Source of the DNA: Knoellia sinensis KCTC 19936
GTDB taxonomy: Bacteria > Actinomycetota > Actinomycetes > Actinomycetales > Dermatophilaceae
DNA: 62,032 nucleotides
NCBI RefSeq assembly: GCF_000768705.1
Contig: NZ_AVPJ01000020.1
Location: 1-62,032 of the forward strand
Reading direction: 5' to 3'
Of the stretch, positions 36,977-47,870 are shown piece by piece. Position 1 is the first letter of the stretch. Each line of letters starts with the position of its first letter. The notes under the pieces were generated by a model, which searched no databases, was not told the origin of the DNA, and worked only from the letters and a program-made list of their open reading frames with translations. Position numbers and translations under genes: made by a program.

Positions 36977-38700
36977 CTACTGTCTCCGGCTCATCGACCA
37001 GCCCGAGGCCGCGAACGCGTCCGTCGTGGAGTCGCTGTCGACAATGACGCCGCCGCGACCGACGACGCGGATTCGGCTCGCGCCAACGCCGCGACCGAGC
37101 GTGTTCGCGTCCGTCGTGTAGCGCCACCGCAGGTGACGGGTGGCCGCCGGCAGTTCCGCCCGGACCAACGCCCACCGACGCTCGCCCGGAGTCCCACTCA
37201 CCGACCCGTCGTCAGCGCCTTCGCGGGTGTCTCCGGGATGCCGGATGTCGAGTGGCACCAGCGTCCACACGACCCCGTCGGGCGATGTCTCGACGCGCAG
37301 GACATCGGTCGCCTCCGTCTCGGCCACGAGGTCGAACCCCAGGCGAGCACCCGCACCGGGAACGGCCAAGGGCACCGCCAGGATCGCGTTGCTCGCGTGC
37401 CGCGCCTCGGTCTCCCATGCGACGTGGCTTCCTCGCGGCGTGATCGGCAGCGCACGCCCCAAGCCGCCTGCCCAATCGCGCCTCGCGGGATTGTTGCTCC
37501 CCCACGATCGCGACGGGTGCACCCGGTTGGTGAGCAGGGTGGCGAACGAGCGGGACTGGAAGTCGATGACCAGCGAGGTCCCCGTGTAGCCCGTGTGACC
37601 CGCCGTCCGGGGGCCGCTCAGCGCGTCCATGTACCAGGTCTGGTTGAGCTCGAAGCCGAGTCCGTGGTCGTCGCCGGGGAAGTCCTCGGTGAAGTTCGTG
37701 ATGAGCAGGGCGACGCTCTTGCGGTCGAGAACCCGTGCTCCGCGATAGGTCCCGCCATTGAGGAGCGCCTGCGCCAATACGGCCAGGTCGTCGGCCGTCG
37801 AGAACACTCCGGCATGGCCCGCAACACCGTCGAGCGACCACGCGTTCTCGTCGTGGACCTCTCCCCGCACCATGCCACGGGCCGGCACCGCCTGGTACTC
37901 CGTCGCAGCGGTCCGCTCCCGCGCCGCCGGGTTGTAGCCGGTATCGATCATCCCCAACGGCTCGGTGAGCCGGGAGCTGACGACCTCGTCGAGCGACTGG
38001 CCCCGCAGCCGCTCGACGAGGACGCCAAGTGCGATGAGGTTGAGGTCGCTGTAGCGATAGACCGTCCCCTCCTGGTTGGTGAGCGGCTGGTTCATGACCG
38101 CCGCGATCCGGGACTCCTTGTCGGGGTAGCGACTGTAGAGCGGCAGCCAGGCCGTGAACCCACTCGTGTGCGTGAGCAGGTGCCGGATCGTCACCCCCGA
38201 CTTGCCCGCCGACGCGAACTCCGGGAGGTAGTCCGCGACCGCCGCCTCCAGCTGAACTCGCCCCTCCTCGATCAGCTGGACGACGGCGATCGACGTGAAG
38301 AGCTTCGACACCGAAGCGAGGTCGAAGATCGTGTCGCGACGCATGGGAACCCGATCGGCCTCGGGAAGCTCCTCGGTCGCGGTCCGGTAGCGGACGGCAT
38401 ACCCGCCCGTCTGGGTGGCGACCACGACGCCGTCGTGAGCCATGAGACCGACGTGACCGGCATACATGGGGCGGCCTCCCGCCGGCCCGTCCTGGTGCGC
38501 GAGCAGCTGCCCCTTGGCAGCCTCGATGGGTGCGGGGTCGAGCCCCACCGACGCGGGCGTGCCCTCGCGCAGGACCGTCGACGGCGGCGCGAACCCGGTG
38601 AACGGCTTGTCGAAGTCATCCGCCCGAGCAGCGAGCGCAGGCACGAACAGCGTTGTCCCAGCTGCGATTCCGCCACCCAGGACCACACGACGCGACAGCG

Positions 38701-38704
<4 letters not shown>
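36977..38704 (-). CDS. secreted serine hydrolase, cell-wall recycling locus
   Basis: A 575-residue exported protein with a Tat-like signal (SRRVVLGGGIAAG). The beta-lactamase-fold domain has SVSK (ASVSKLF), YSD in VYRYSDLN in place of the common YxN, and AGHTGYTG as the third motif. A C-terminal beta-rich domain of about 170 residues follows. Its start overlaps the namZ stop, and its class matches the AmpH/YbbE-like hydrolase found with namZ-nagZ in Bacillus. Its last 16 codons have a second, diverged copy beside murR at 28.34 kb. Confidence 0.83.
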
Positions 38705-40074
<1,370 letters not shown>

Positions 40075-40098
40075 GGGCTGCTTCTCCTTCAGTTCGAG

Positions 40099-41886
40099 TC
40101 AGTAGGTGAGGCCGTGGCCGAGCGGGTACAGCGCGACGTCCGGGTCGGCAGCCGTGGGGATCGTGACGGGGAGCTTGCCGGTGGGCGCGACCTCGCCGGT
40201 GAGGACTCGGGCCAGCGACGGCGGCGAGACCGGGGCGTAGGAATACGTCGCCAGGTAGGTCGGCGCCTCCGTGAAGTGCGCGATGTCGTACGGATCGCGG
40301 ACGGCCACGACGACGACTGGTTTGCCCGTTGCGAGGAGCTGCTTGACCAGGCGCTGTTGCGCCGTGCTCGTCCATGCCCGGTTGGTGAGCACGACCACGG
40401 CGTCCTGACCCTCGGTGGCGGCGACAGTGGCGGCGATGGTGGCTGCGCTCGGCGACGTGCCGGTTTGGCGCACGGTCGTCGCAGCACCACGCTCAGCGAG
40501 TTCGCTGGCGAGGTCTGCCGTCGTCGAGACCCCGAACCCGGTGACGAGGACCTTCTTGCCGCCCACGGCCATCGGCAGGACGCCGTCATCGTTCTTGATC
40601 AGCGTGTTCGTGGCGTCGGTGATCGTGGCCGCGGCCGCGAGGTTCTCGGGCGTGCCGACCTTCGAGGAGACGGCCGCGACATCGACGTAGGGGTCGGTCA
40701 CGAGCCCGCGCTTGTGCTTGAGGCTGAGGATGCGGCGGAGCTTGTCGTCGAGTTCCTGCTTGCTGATTCGGCCGCTCTGGACGGCGTCGACGATCGAATT
40801 GAAGGACACGTCCATCGACTCGGTCATGAGCAGGAGGTCGACGCCGGCCTCGAGTGCGCGCACGGCCAGTTCCTCGTCGCCGTACTTCTGACGGGCTCCC
40901 TCCATCCGCAGCGCGTCGGACACGACGACGCCCTTGTAGCCGAGTTCCTCGCGCAACAGACCGGTGATGACCGGCTTGCTCACCGTGGCCGGGTCTCCGG
41001 AGTCGTCCAGCGCCGGGAAGTTCACGTGCGCCGTCATGATGATGTCGGTGCCGCGAGCGACGGCCTCGCGGAATGGTGGCGCGTCGAGCTCCTCCCACTC
41101 CTCCTTGGTGTGGTTGATGATCGGGAACGCGACGTGGCTGTCGGTGTCGGTGTCGCCGTGTCCGGGGAAGTGCTTGGCGGCGGCGGAGATGCCGGCGTCG
41201 TCCTGGTAGCCCATGACCTGGGCGCCGACCATGTCGGACACTTGGCCGGGGTCGGAGCCGAAGGCGCGCACCCCGATGACCGGGTTGAGCGGGTTGACGT
41301 TGACGTCGGCGACGGGGGCGTAGTTGAAGTTCACGCCCATCGCCTTGAGCTCCTCGCCCGTGATTCGGGCGGCGGCGCGAGCGTTGTCGGTGCTCCCCCC
41401 GGCGCCGAGGGCCATGCTGCCGGGGAACTGCGTCGCCGGCGGCCCGATGCGGGTGACGAGGCCGCCCTCCTGGTCGATGGCGACGACGAGCGGGATGTCC
41501 ACCTTGGCGTCGCTGGTGAGCGCCGCATTCTGGAGACCGTTGCTCAGCCCGGCGATCTGCTGCGGGTTGTTCACACTGTCGGTCCACGCGAAATAGATGG
41601 CACCGCCGAGGTGATACTTCTGGATCACCTCGCGGGGAGTCGCGACGCCGTAGAGATCGACGTTCTCCTGACGTGGAGTGTCGGCCGTGGCGCCGTAGAG
41701 ATGCTGGACGAAGAGCTGACCGACCTTCTCCTCCAACGTCATCCGGGCGATGGTCGACTCGACCCACCCCCGTGGCGCAGGCGGAACGGCGGCGTCGGCT
41801 GCGGTGACCGGGACGATCCCAGCGGCCAGCGTTGCTGCGACAGCCGAGGCGATCGCGGTGCGGCGGGTGACGGACGGACGGGACAT
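40099..41886 (-). CDS. nagZ: beta-N-acetylglucosaminidase (GH3)
   Basis: A 595-residue exported glycoside hydrolase family 3 enzyme that releases terminal GlcNAc from wall fragments. A signal peptide (about 1-33) precedes the barrel domain with EEKVGQLFVQ, the KHFPGHGDTDTDSH motif holding the His/Asp general acid pair, and VVVSDALRMEGA with the nucleophile Asp. A C-terminal alpha/beta domain (VLVTGFGVSTTADLA) follows, as in secreted Gram-positive NagZ. It leads the nagZ-namZ-serine hydrolase operon. Confidence 0.93.
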   Translation of the reverse strand: MSRPSVTRRTAIASAVAATLAAGIVPVTAADAAVPPAPRGWVESTIARMTLEEKVGQLFVQHLYGATADTPRQENVDLYGVATPREVIQKYHLGGAIYFAWTDSVNNPQQIAGLSNGLQNAALTSDAKVDIPLVVAIDQEGGLVTRIGPPATQFPGSMALGAGGSTDNARAAARITGEELKAMGVNFNYAPVADVNVNPLNPVIGVRAFGSDPGQVSDMVGAQVMGYQDDAGISAAAKHFPGHGDTDTDSHVAFPIINHTKEEWEELDAPPFREAVARGTDIIMTAHVNFPALDDSGDPATVSKPVITGLLREELGYKGVVVSDALRMEGARQKYGDEELAVRALEAGVDLLLMTESMDVSFNSIVDAVQSGRISKQELDDKLRRILSLKHKRGLVTDPYVDVAAVSSKVGTPENLAAAATITDATNTLIKNDDGVLPMAVGGKKVLVTGFGVSTTADLASELAERGAATTVRQTGTSPSAATIAATVAATEGQDAVVVLTNRAWTSTAQQRLVKQLLATGKPVVVVAVRDPYDIAHFTEAPTYLATYSYAPVSPPSLARVLTGEVAPTGKLPVTIPTAADPDVALYPLGHGLTY

Positions 41887-41926
41887 GACATCTCCGATTC
41901 ATCGGGGAGGCTCACGACTCTGTGAA

Positions 41927-41954
41927 CCATTCACGCACTAGGTCTCTTGAATGG
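41927..41954. promoter_or_regulatory. inverted repeat upstream of nagZ
   Basis: CCATTCA (41927-41933) and TGAATGG (41948-41954), with matching AA/GAAC flanks, lie about 45 bases upstream of nagZ in a locally AT-rich spacer. The position suits an operator for the recycling operon, possibly for the MurR-like regulator. The spacer of 14 bases is longer than in a tight dimer site, so this is tentative. Confidence 0.4.
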
Positions 41955-42041
41955 AACTTAGCCACACCCCATGGGCCATCGCAACCGGTAGAGATGAGCC
42001 ATCTGTGAACGGCAGGTCATGGCCCAGCCGCACGTGGCCCG

Positions 42042-42779
42042 TCAGATCAGGGCGACCACCAGAGGGGGCACGAACAGCGCTCCGAGGACCGCGATCCCCA
42101 GACCGTGCCACCAGCGCAGTCCGGGGGCCCGTTCGACCGCGGGCGGCCCAGCGAGGAGCTCACGCGCCGCGTAGGCCAGCAGGCCCAGACCTGCTGGCAC
42201 GAAAGCAACGAGCACCCAGAAGGGACGGGTCCCCCACCGGGGCGGGGTCGCAATCAGGCTCGCGATCCAGAAGAGGAAGGCCGCCAACGCCGGAAAGGCC
42301 ATCCAGTCGCGGCTCGGCGGGAACGTCTCGGCCGTGAAGGGCTTCGCGCCAGCTTCGGCGAGTGCGGCAAACGCGTCCATGTCACGGACGAGGCCGGGAG
42401 GCTCCGACAGCCATCGTGTCCGGACTCCGTCAACCGTATAGATGAGCCCGTCGGCAACTGCTCCTTCCTCGGGCCTGCCCTCGAGGTCAGCACCCGGGTA
42501 GTCGACCATCCAGGCACCCACACCCGACCCGAACCGCCAGGGCTCGTCGCGCACGTTGGTCACTGCCTTGAAAGCGACCACGCGCCCGGCCCGGACATCC
42601 TCGACGAAGTGCTGTTCCCCCACCTCGTGCAGGCTCGACCACCAAGCCACCACGGCCCACGCCATCCACATGGCGACGATGAGGACACCCAAGGTGCGGC
42701 GAAGCAGCGTTCGTTCCCGCACCGGACCGACCACGGCCGGCTCACCTGCAGACGTCGCGACCCCCACACCCTCAGTCAT
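42042..42779 (-). CDS. membrane protein, unknown function
   Basis: A 245-residue protein: one membrane helix near residues 28-48, an extracytoplasmic domain of about 100 residues with aromatic and acidic residues (DEPWRFGSGVGAWMVDYPG), and three further helices at the C-terminus (about 150-168, 178-196, 222-243). I do not recognise the family. The start is ATG 42779; the longer frame runs back towards the tRNA. Confidence 0.55.
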   Translation of the reverse strand: MTEGVGVATSAGEPAVVGPVRERTLLRRTLGVLIVAMWMAWAVVAWWSSLHEVGEQHFVEDVRAGRVVAFKAVTNVRDEPWRFGSGVGAWMVDYPGADLEGRPEEGAVADGLIYTVDGVRTRWLSEPPGLVRDMDAFAALAEAGAKPFTAETFPPSRDWMAFPALAAFLFWIASLIATPPRWGTRPFWVLVAFVPAGLGLLAYAARELLAGPPAVERAPGLRWWHGLGIAVLGALFVPPLVVALI

Positions 42780-42836
42780 GGCGCGATGCTCCCACGCCGC
42801 TCGACCTCCCAGTGCCCAAACGTTGGTGCACATGTG

Positions 42837-42868
42837 AAAGGGCCCCGGCACGAAGCCGGGGCCCTCTC
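42837..42868 (-). terminator. tRNA-Ser(GGA) terminator
   Basis: Read leftward from the tRNA end: GAGGGCCCCGGCTTCGTGCC and GGGGCCCTTT form a strong 10-11 base-pair stem ending in Ts. It begins about 4 bases after the CCA end. Confidence 0.8.
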
Positions 42869-42871
42869 TTT

Positions 42872-42959
42872 TGGCGGAGGATAGGGGATTCGAACCCCTG
42901 AGGGCGTTAACCCAACACGCTTTCCAAGCGTGCGCACTAGGCCACTATGCGAATCCTCC
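42872..42959 (-). tRNA. tRNA-Ser (anticodon GGA)
   Basis: An 88-base tRNA on the minus strand with a long variable arm and an encoded CCA. The acceptor GGAGGAT pairs with ATCCTCC, the anticodon loop is TTGGAAA, and the T-loop reads GGTTCGAATCC. It reads serine codons UCC/UCU. Confidence 0.95.
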
Positions 42960-43084
42960 AACGGAGGAGGTTACCCGAGCGGATCGGTGGCACGAAATCC
43001 GCTCGGGGAAGCACCCGCGCCGCTCGTCTCGCGACTCGCCGAACCCTCTGGTCGGGCACCCGCTCAACCGCGACGATGGGTGAC

Positions 43085-44995
43085 ATGACCACCGACGCCT
43101 ACGCGGCGGCATACGCCCAATCTCTTGAGGACCCGGACGCCTTCTGGGGCGAGGCTGCGCACGCCATCGAGTGGATCACTCCCCCGACGACGGTCCTCGA
43201 CAGCACCAACACGCCCCTCCACCGCTGGTTCACCGGCGCCACCCTCAACACGTGCTTCAACGCCCTTGACCGACACGTGCGCGACGGCCGCGGCGACCAG
43301 CCCGCGCTCATCCACGACAGCCCGGTCACCGGCACGCAACAGACCATCACGTATGCCGGCCTGCTCAGTCGCGTGGCGACCTTCGCCGGGGCGTTGGCGA
43401 GCCTGGGCGTCGAGAAGGGCGACCGCGTCGTCATCTACATGCCCATGGTCCCCGAGGCCGTCGTCGCGATGCTCGCCTGCGCGCGGCTGGGCGCCATCCA
43501 CTCGGTGGTGTTCGGCGGCTTCGCACCGGCCGAGCTCGCCGCACGCATCGAGGACGCGCAGCCCAAGGTCGTCGTCGCGGCGAGCTGTGGGATCGAGCCG
43601 ACCCGTGTCGTCGAATACAAGCCAATGCTCGACGCGGCCCTCGATCGCAGCACACACAAGCCCGAGTCGGTCGTTGTCTTCCAGCGAGAGCAGGCCCTTG
43701 CGGCAGTCGGTGAGCGCGACACGGAGTGGGAGGAGATGACCTGGGACGACCTCGTCGCCGGTGCCGCACCGGCCGACTGCGTCGAGGTCGCGGCGACTGA
43801 CCCGCTCTATGTCCTCTACACGTCCGGCACGACCGGCCGCCCCAAGGGAATCGTCCGCGACAACGGTGGTCACGCCGTCGCACTGCGCTGGTCGATGGGC
43901 AACATCTATGGCATCAACCCGGGCGACGTGTGGTTCACGGCGAGCGACGTCGGGTGGGTCGTCGGCCACTCCTACATCGTCTATGCGCCACTGCTCACCG
44001 GTGCGACCACCGTTCTCTACGAAGGCAAACCGGTCGGCACCCCTGACGCCGGCGCCTTCTGGAGACTCATCGCGGAGCACAAGGTGCGGGCCATGTTCAC
44101 GGCGCCGACGGCATACAGAGCAATCAAGCGCGAGGACCCGAGCGGCGCGCTGATCGCCCAGCACGACATCTCCTCACTGGAGACGGTCTTCCTCGCAGGC
44201 GAGCGGCTCGACCCGGACACCTACGAATGGGCCACCAAGGTCCTCGGGGTTCCCGTCGTCGACAACTGGTGGCAGACCGAGACCGGGTGGCCGATCGCGG
44301 CGAATCCCCGTGGGCTGCAACCGATGCCGATCAAGCCCGGTTCCCCGACGGTTCCCATGCCCGGGTATGCCGTCGCGACCCTCGACGAGACCGGCTCACC
44401 TCTCCCGGCCGGCGAGGAGGGCGCCATCGCGATCCGCTTGCCGTTGCCTCCGGGCACGTTGCCGACGTTGTGGGGTGATGACCAGCGGTTCGTCGACGGC
44501 TACCTGTCCACACCGCCCGGCTACTACGCCACGGGTGACGGCGGGCTCGTCGACGAGGACGGCTATCTCTATGTCATGGGCCGTACCGACGACGTGCTCA
44601 ATGTCGCCGGCCACCGGCTTTCGACCGGGTCGATCGAGGCAGCACTCGCGGGCCATGCCGACGTCGCCGAGTGCGCCGTCATCGGCGTCGCCGACGAGCT
44701 GAAGGGGCAGTTGCCACGTGGTCTGGTCGTCCTCAAGGGCGGCGTCGACGGCTCGGGCGCCGAGGGTGGGCGGATCTGCGCTGAGTTGGTCCAGCGGGTG
44801 CGCGACGAGGTCGGCGCCGTCGCCGCCCTGCGCCAGGTCGACATCGTCAGCGCCCTGCCCAAGACGCGCTCCGGCAAGATCCTGCGCAAGACGATGCGCG
44901 AGATCGCCGACGGGCGCACGCCCAACGTGCCCGGCACCATCGAGGACGCGTCAGTGCTCGAGACCCTGACGCCGGTCCTGCGCCCGCCCGCCTAG
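43085..44995 (+). CDS. prpE: propionyl-CoA synthetase
   Basis: A 636-residue acyl-CoA synthetase of the acetyl/propionyl-CoA ligase family. It has the AMP-binding core YTSGTTGRPKGIVRDNGGH (the VRDNGGH tail is characteristic of PrpE), the WWQTETGWPI motif, DRTDDV-type hinge (GRTDDVLNVAGHR) and the C-terminal acetylatable Lys in PKTRSGKIL. It activates propionate, and probably acetate, with CoA. ATG 43085 starts MTTDAYAAAYAQS. No 2-methylcitrate cycle genes are nearby. Confidence 0.92.
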   Translation: MTTDAYAAAYAQSLEDPDAFWGEAAHAIEWITPPTTVLDSTNTPLHRWFTGATLNTCFNALDRHVRDGRGDQPALIHDSPVTGTQQTITYAGLLSRVATFAGALASLGVEKGDRVVIYMPMVPEAVVAMLACARLGAIHSVVFGGFAPAELAARIEDAQPKVVVAASCGIEPTRVVEYKPMLDAALDRSTHKPESVVVFQREQALAAVGERDTEWEEMTWDDLVAGAAPADCVEVAATDPLYVLYTSGTTGRPKGIVRDNGGHAVALRWSMGNIYGINPGDVWFTASDVGWVVGHSYIVYAPLLTGATTVLYEGKPVGTPDAGAFWRLIAEHKVRAMFTAPTAYRAIKREDPSGALIAQHDISSLETVFLAGERLDPDTYEWATKVLGVPVVDNWWQTETGWPIAANPRGLQPMPIKPGSPTVPMPGYAVATLDETGSPLPAGEEGAIAIRLPLPPGTLPTLWGDDQRFVDGYLSTPPGYYATGDGGLVDEDGYLYVMGRTDDVLNVAGHRLSTGSIEAALAGHADVAECAVIGVADELKGQLPRGLVVLKGGVDGSGAEGGRICAELVQRVRDEVGAVAALRQVDIVSALPKTRSGKILRKTMREIADGRTPNVPGTIEDASVLETLTPVLRPPA

Positions 44996-45016
44996 GGCGG
45001 GCTCTAGCCTGTCGAG

Positions 45017-45940
45017 GTGCAGGGAGTCTTCACCGGGTTCGCGACGATCGGCGTCGTCATCGCCGTCGGCGCCCTGCTCGCCCACCTGAAGATCGTCGAC
45101 CTCACCGCCCAACGGGTGCTGTCGCAGGTGGCGTTCTTCGTCGGTTCGCCGGCGCTCATGATTGTGACCCTGAGTCGTGCTGACGTGCGCAACGTGCTGT
45201 CGGCGAACCTCGTCGCGACGACGATCGGGGTCATCGTCCCCGTCGTGATCTATGTCCTGTGCGCCCGCTTTCTCTGGCGCCGAAGCCTCGGTGACGGGAC
45301 CATCGGAGCCCTCTCCGCGGCATACGTCAACGCCGGAAACCTGGGTATCCCGGTGGCGAGCTACGTCCTCGGCGACGCAGCCCTCGTGGCACCGACACTG
45401 CTGCTCCAGCTCATCGTGCTGCAGCCGATTGCGCTGGCGCTGCTGGACACTGACGCCTTGGGTCGCTCCCCGTCGTTCGTGCAATTGGTCAGCCGGCCGT
45501 TCCAGAACCCCCTCACCGTCGCGTCGCTCATCGGCGTGGTGCTGTCGCTCACAGGGTGGACGCTGCCCGACTTCGTGGGGAACCCGCTCGAGTTGCTCGG
45601 TGGGGTCGCGGTGCCAGCCATGCTCATCGCCTACGGCATTGCCCTGCGCCTCGGTCCCGGGCTGGGCGCGGCCGGCTCTGTGGCCGAGTTGGCGACGACA
45701 TCGCTCCTCAAGCTGATCGTCCAACCCCTTGTCGCGTATGCCGTGGCGCGCTTTGCGCTCGGAGTCGAGGGTCATGCTCTGCTCGCCATCGTCGTGACGG
45801 CGGCACTCCCCACGGCGCAGAACATCTTCGTCCACGCGACTCGCTACGACCGGGCGACCGTGCTCGCACGCGACACGATCCTCATCACGACGATGGGGTC
45901 CGTCCCGGTCATCCTGCTCATCGCTGCCCTCCTCGGCTGA
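45017..45940 (+). CDS. AEC family transporter
   Basis: A 307-residue membrane protein with ten predicted helices in two halves, the auxin efflux carrier (AEC) fold. Typical features are LSQVAFFVGSPALMIVTL in the first half, the AAYVNAGNLGIPVASYVLGD substrate-site loop (split: YVNAGNLGIPV) and TAALPTAQNIFVHATRY near the end. Bacterial members carry malate and other organic acids. The start is GTG 45017. The gene upstream is prpE, which may hint at organic acid use. Confidence 0.85.
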   Translation: MQGVFTGFATIGVVIAVGALLAHLKIVDLTAQRVLSQVAFFVGSPALMIVTLSRADVRNVLSANLVATTIGVIVPVVIYVLCARFLWRRSLGDGTIGALSAAYVNAGNLGIPVASYVLGDAALVAPTLLLQLIVLQPIALALLDTDALGRSPSFVQLVSRPFQNPLTVASLIGVVLSLTGWTLPDFVGNPLELLGGVAVPAMLIAYGIALRLGPGLGAAGSVAELATTSLLKLIVQPLVAYAVARFALGVEGHALLAIVVTAALPTAQNIFVHATRYDRATVLARDTILITTMGSVPVILLIAALLG

Positions 45941-45999
45941 GGACCCGATCTACGCTCCTCGGGTGGCGGAGCGGAACTGCCACTGCTAGGAACGAGAGC

Positions 46000-46835
46000 A
46001 TGACTCGCCGTGCACTTCCCGCCCTCGTCGCCGGACTGTCTCTCGCCATCCTGCCCGCCACGAATGCCTTCGCCACGGCATCTGTCCTGTCTGACGCGGG
46101 TCTCGAACGCCCTGCGGCACAGGGTCATCCGAAGGCGCCACCCGAGATCGTCGCCCTCCGTGACGTCGACCCGACGATCGTCCACGAGATCCGCTACACG
46201 ACGAATCACAACTTCGTCGGCGAGCGCATCGACGGCTACCGCGCGCCCCTGTGCCTTCTGACCCGCCCGGCCGCCGAGGCACTGTCTCGCGCCCAGGACG
46301 TCCTGCGACCCCGCGCCCTGACCCTCAAGGTCTACGACTGCTACCGCCCGCAGACCGCGGTTGACCACTTCGTCCGGTGGGCCGAGGACCTCGAGGACGA
46401 GCGGATGAAGTCGGAGTTCTACCCGAGGGTCGAGAAGTCACGCTGTTCGCCGATGGCTACATCGCCGCGCGATCCGGCCACAGCCGAGCGAGCACAGTGG
46501 ACCTGACGATTCAGCCGATCGACGCGCGTCCCGGCCCGACCCCGCACTCCCCGCACCCGGCGGGCTCGTGCTTCGGGCCGATCAACGACCGCGCACCGGA
46601 TGCCTCGCTCGACATGGGGACGGCCTACGACTGCTTTGACGTGCTGTCGCACACGGCCAGTCCTGCGGTCACCGAGGAGGCCCGCGAGAACCGCGACCTG
46701 CTCGTGGACGTGCTCGCAGCCGAGGGGTTCGCCAACTACGAAGCCGAATGGTGGCACTTCACCCACCGGCCCGAAGTCTTCCCGACGACGTTCTTCGACT
46801 TCCCCGTGTCGCGTGCCTCGCTGACCTCAGGCTGA
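46000..46835 (+). pseudogene. D-alanyl-D-alanine dipeptidase (VanX-like), frameshifted
   Basis: A signal peptide and the first half of a VanX/DdpX-type dipeptidase (LRDVDPTIVHEIRYTTNHNFVG, VYDCYRPQTAVDHFVRWA, EFYPRVEKS) run from ATG 46000. Near 46441-46446 the frame shifts: the rest (FADGYIAARSGHSRASTVDL with the zinc SxHxxGxxxD motif, MGTAYDCFD, EAEWWHF with the catalytic Glu and zinc His) continues in another frame to the stop at 46835. In the original frame translation stops at 46506, before the zinc site. One inserted base would restore a normal ~278-residue enzyme, so this is a recent pseudogene or a sequence error. Confidence 0.85.
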
Positions 46836-46872
46836 CCCGGCTCGTCCCCGGGTCCGGCGGCATGATGGGTGG

Positions 46873-47268
46873 ATGATCAGCCTCGATCTGGCACGGCGGC
46901 TCGCCCACGAGGCGGGCGTGCTGTGGCAGCCGGCACCCGGCGATCGGTTCGTCGTCGACGCCGAACTGCTCACCAGCGAGGTCTTCTGGGTCAGCCAGCT
47001 CACCGTCGAACCGCAGCACTTCGCCGACCAGACGGTGCTCGGCTTCAACGGGACGACCGAGTGGGCACTCGACTCGGTGAGCCTCGACCAGGCGGTCTGG
47101 TTGCCGCGCGAGGACCAGCTCCGTGAGTTGCTCGGTGACCGGCTCGAGTCGCTGCACCGCTCGGGCGACGGCTGGGAGGTGACGTTTGCCCGGGACGAGA
47201 GCACCCGGCATACCGTGAAGGATCCTGACGTCGAGTGCGCCTACGCGAAGGCGCTCCTGACGCTGTGA
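46873..47268 (+). CDS. conserved hypothetical protein
   Basis: A 131-residue acidic soluble protein (MISLDLARRLAHEAGVLWQP... to the C-terminus DVECAYAKALLTL). The mixed alpha/beta pattern and the phrase VLWQPAPGDRFVV resemble actinobacterial hypotheticals encoded near housekeeping genes; no catalytic motif is visible. The ATG at 46873 is 12 bases after a purine-rich stretch. Confidence 0.6.
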   Translation: MISLDLARRLAHEAGVLWQPAPGDRFVVDAELLTSEVFWVSQLTVEPQHFADQTVLGFNGTTEWALDSVSLDQAVWLPREDQLRELLGDRLESLHRSGDGWEVTFARDESTRHTVKDPDVECAYAKALLTL

Positions 47269-47299
47269 CCTGTGCGGCTCCTTGCGGGAGGCGCACACC

Positions 47300-47797
47300 G
47301 TGACCGCCGCGCGGCCCCGCGCCGCCTACCCTGTCCCGGTGCGCCACGAGCCGTTCTACCAGGAGACCCTCACGCACCGTGGGCTCCACGGTGCCGGGGT
47401 CGTGCCCCCACGCCCGCGGGCGAGCTGGCGCGTCGACGGACGAATCGTTGCCGGTCTGGTGCACATCGGTCCGAACTTCTTGGGGCCGCTGTTCGTCGTC
47501 TCCCTCCTGATCTCGCTCATCGCGCACGGCGACCACCGGACCCTCGTGGTCAACTCCAAGGACGGGACGTGGCGGTTCACCCTCAAGGCGGCCATGGTCC
47601 TGGCCGTGGCCGTGTTCGGGCCGCTCCTCGCCGGGCGAACGGACCTCATCGAGAACGCGGCCCTGTCGGTCGTGGGCGTCTGGGCTGCGACCAACCTGCT
47701 CGCGGCGCTCTGGACGTGGGCAACGGGTCGCACCTTCCGCTACCCGCTGCACGGACTCCGACTGTGGCCCCGAGGGTGGAGGCGGAGCAGTCGCTGA
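47300..47797 (+). CDS. small membrane protein, unknown function
   Basis: About 165 residues from GTG 47300, which has GGGAGG eight bases upstream. It has a hydrophilic N-terminus of about 50 residues and three membrane helices (about 57-78, 98-118, 124-145), with a basic C-terminus. I recognise no family. It is convergent with the HerA-like gene across a strong hairpin. Confidence 0.5.
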   Translation: MTAARPRAAYPVPVRHEPFYQETLTHRGLHGAGVVPPRPRASWRVDGRIVAGLVHIGPNFLGPLFVVSLLISLIAHGDHRTLVVNSKDGTWRFTLKAAMVLAVAVFGPLLAGRTDLIENAALSVVGVWAATNLLAALWTWATGRTFRYPLHGLRLWPRGWRRSSR

Positions 47798-47832
47798 GCC
47801 GACGCCAGCCGATGAGCGATGCACCAATGGGT

Positions 47833-47861
47833 GAGCGCACCACCCGTGGGTGGTGCGCTCA
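47833..47861. terminator. strong bidirectional hairpin
   Basis: GAGCGCACCACCC pairs perfectly with GGGTGGTGCGCTC around a 2-3 base loop. It separates the rightward membrane protein gene from the leftward HerA-like gene. Confidence 0.8.
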
Positions 47862-47870
47862 GCAACCGTT

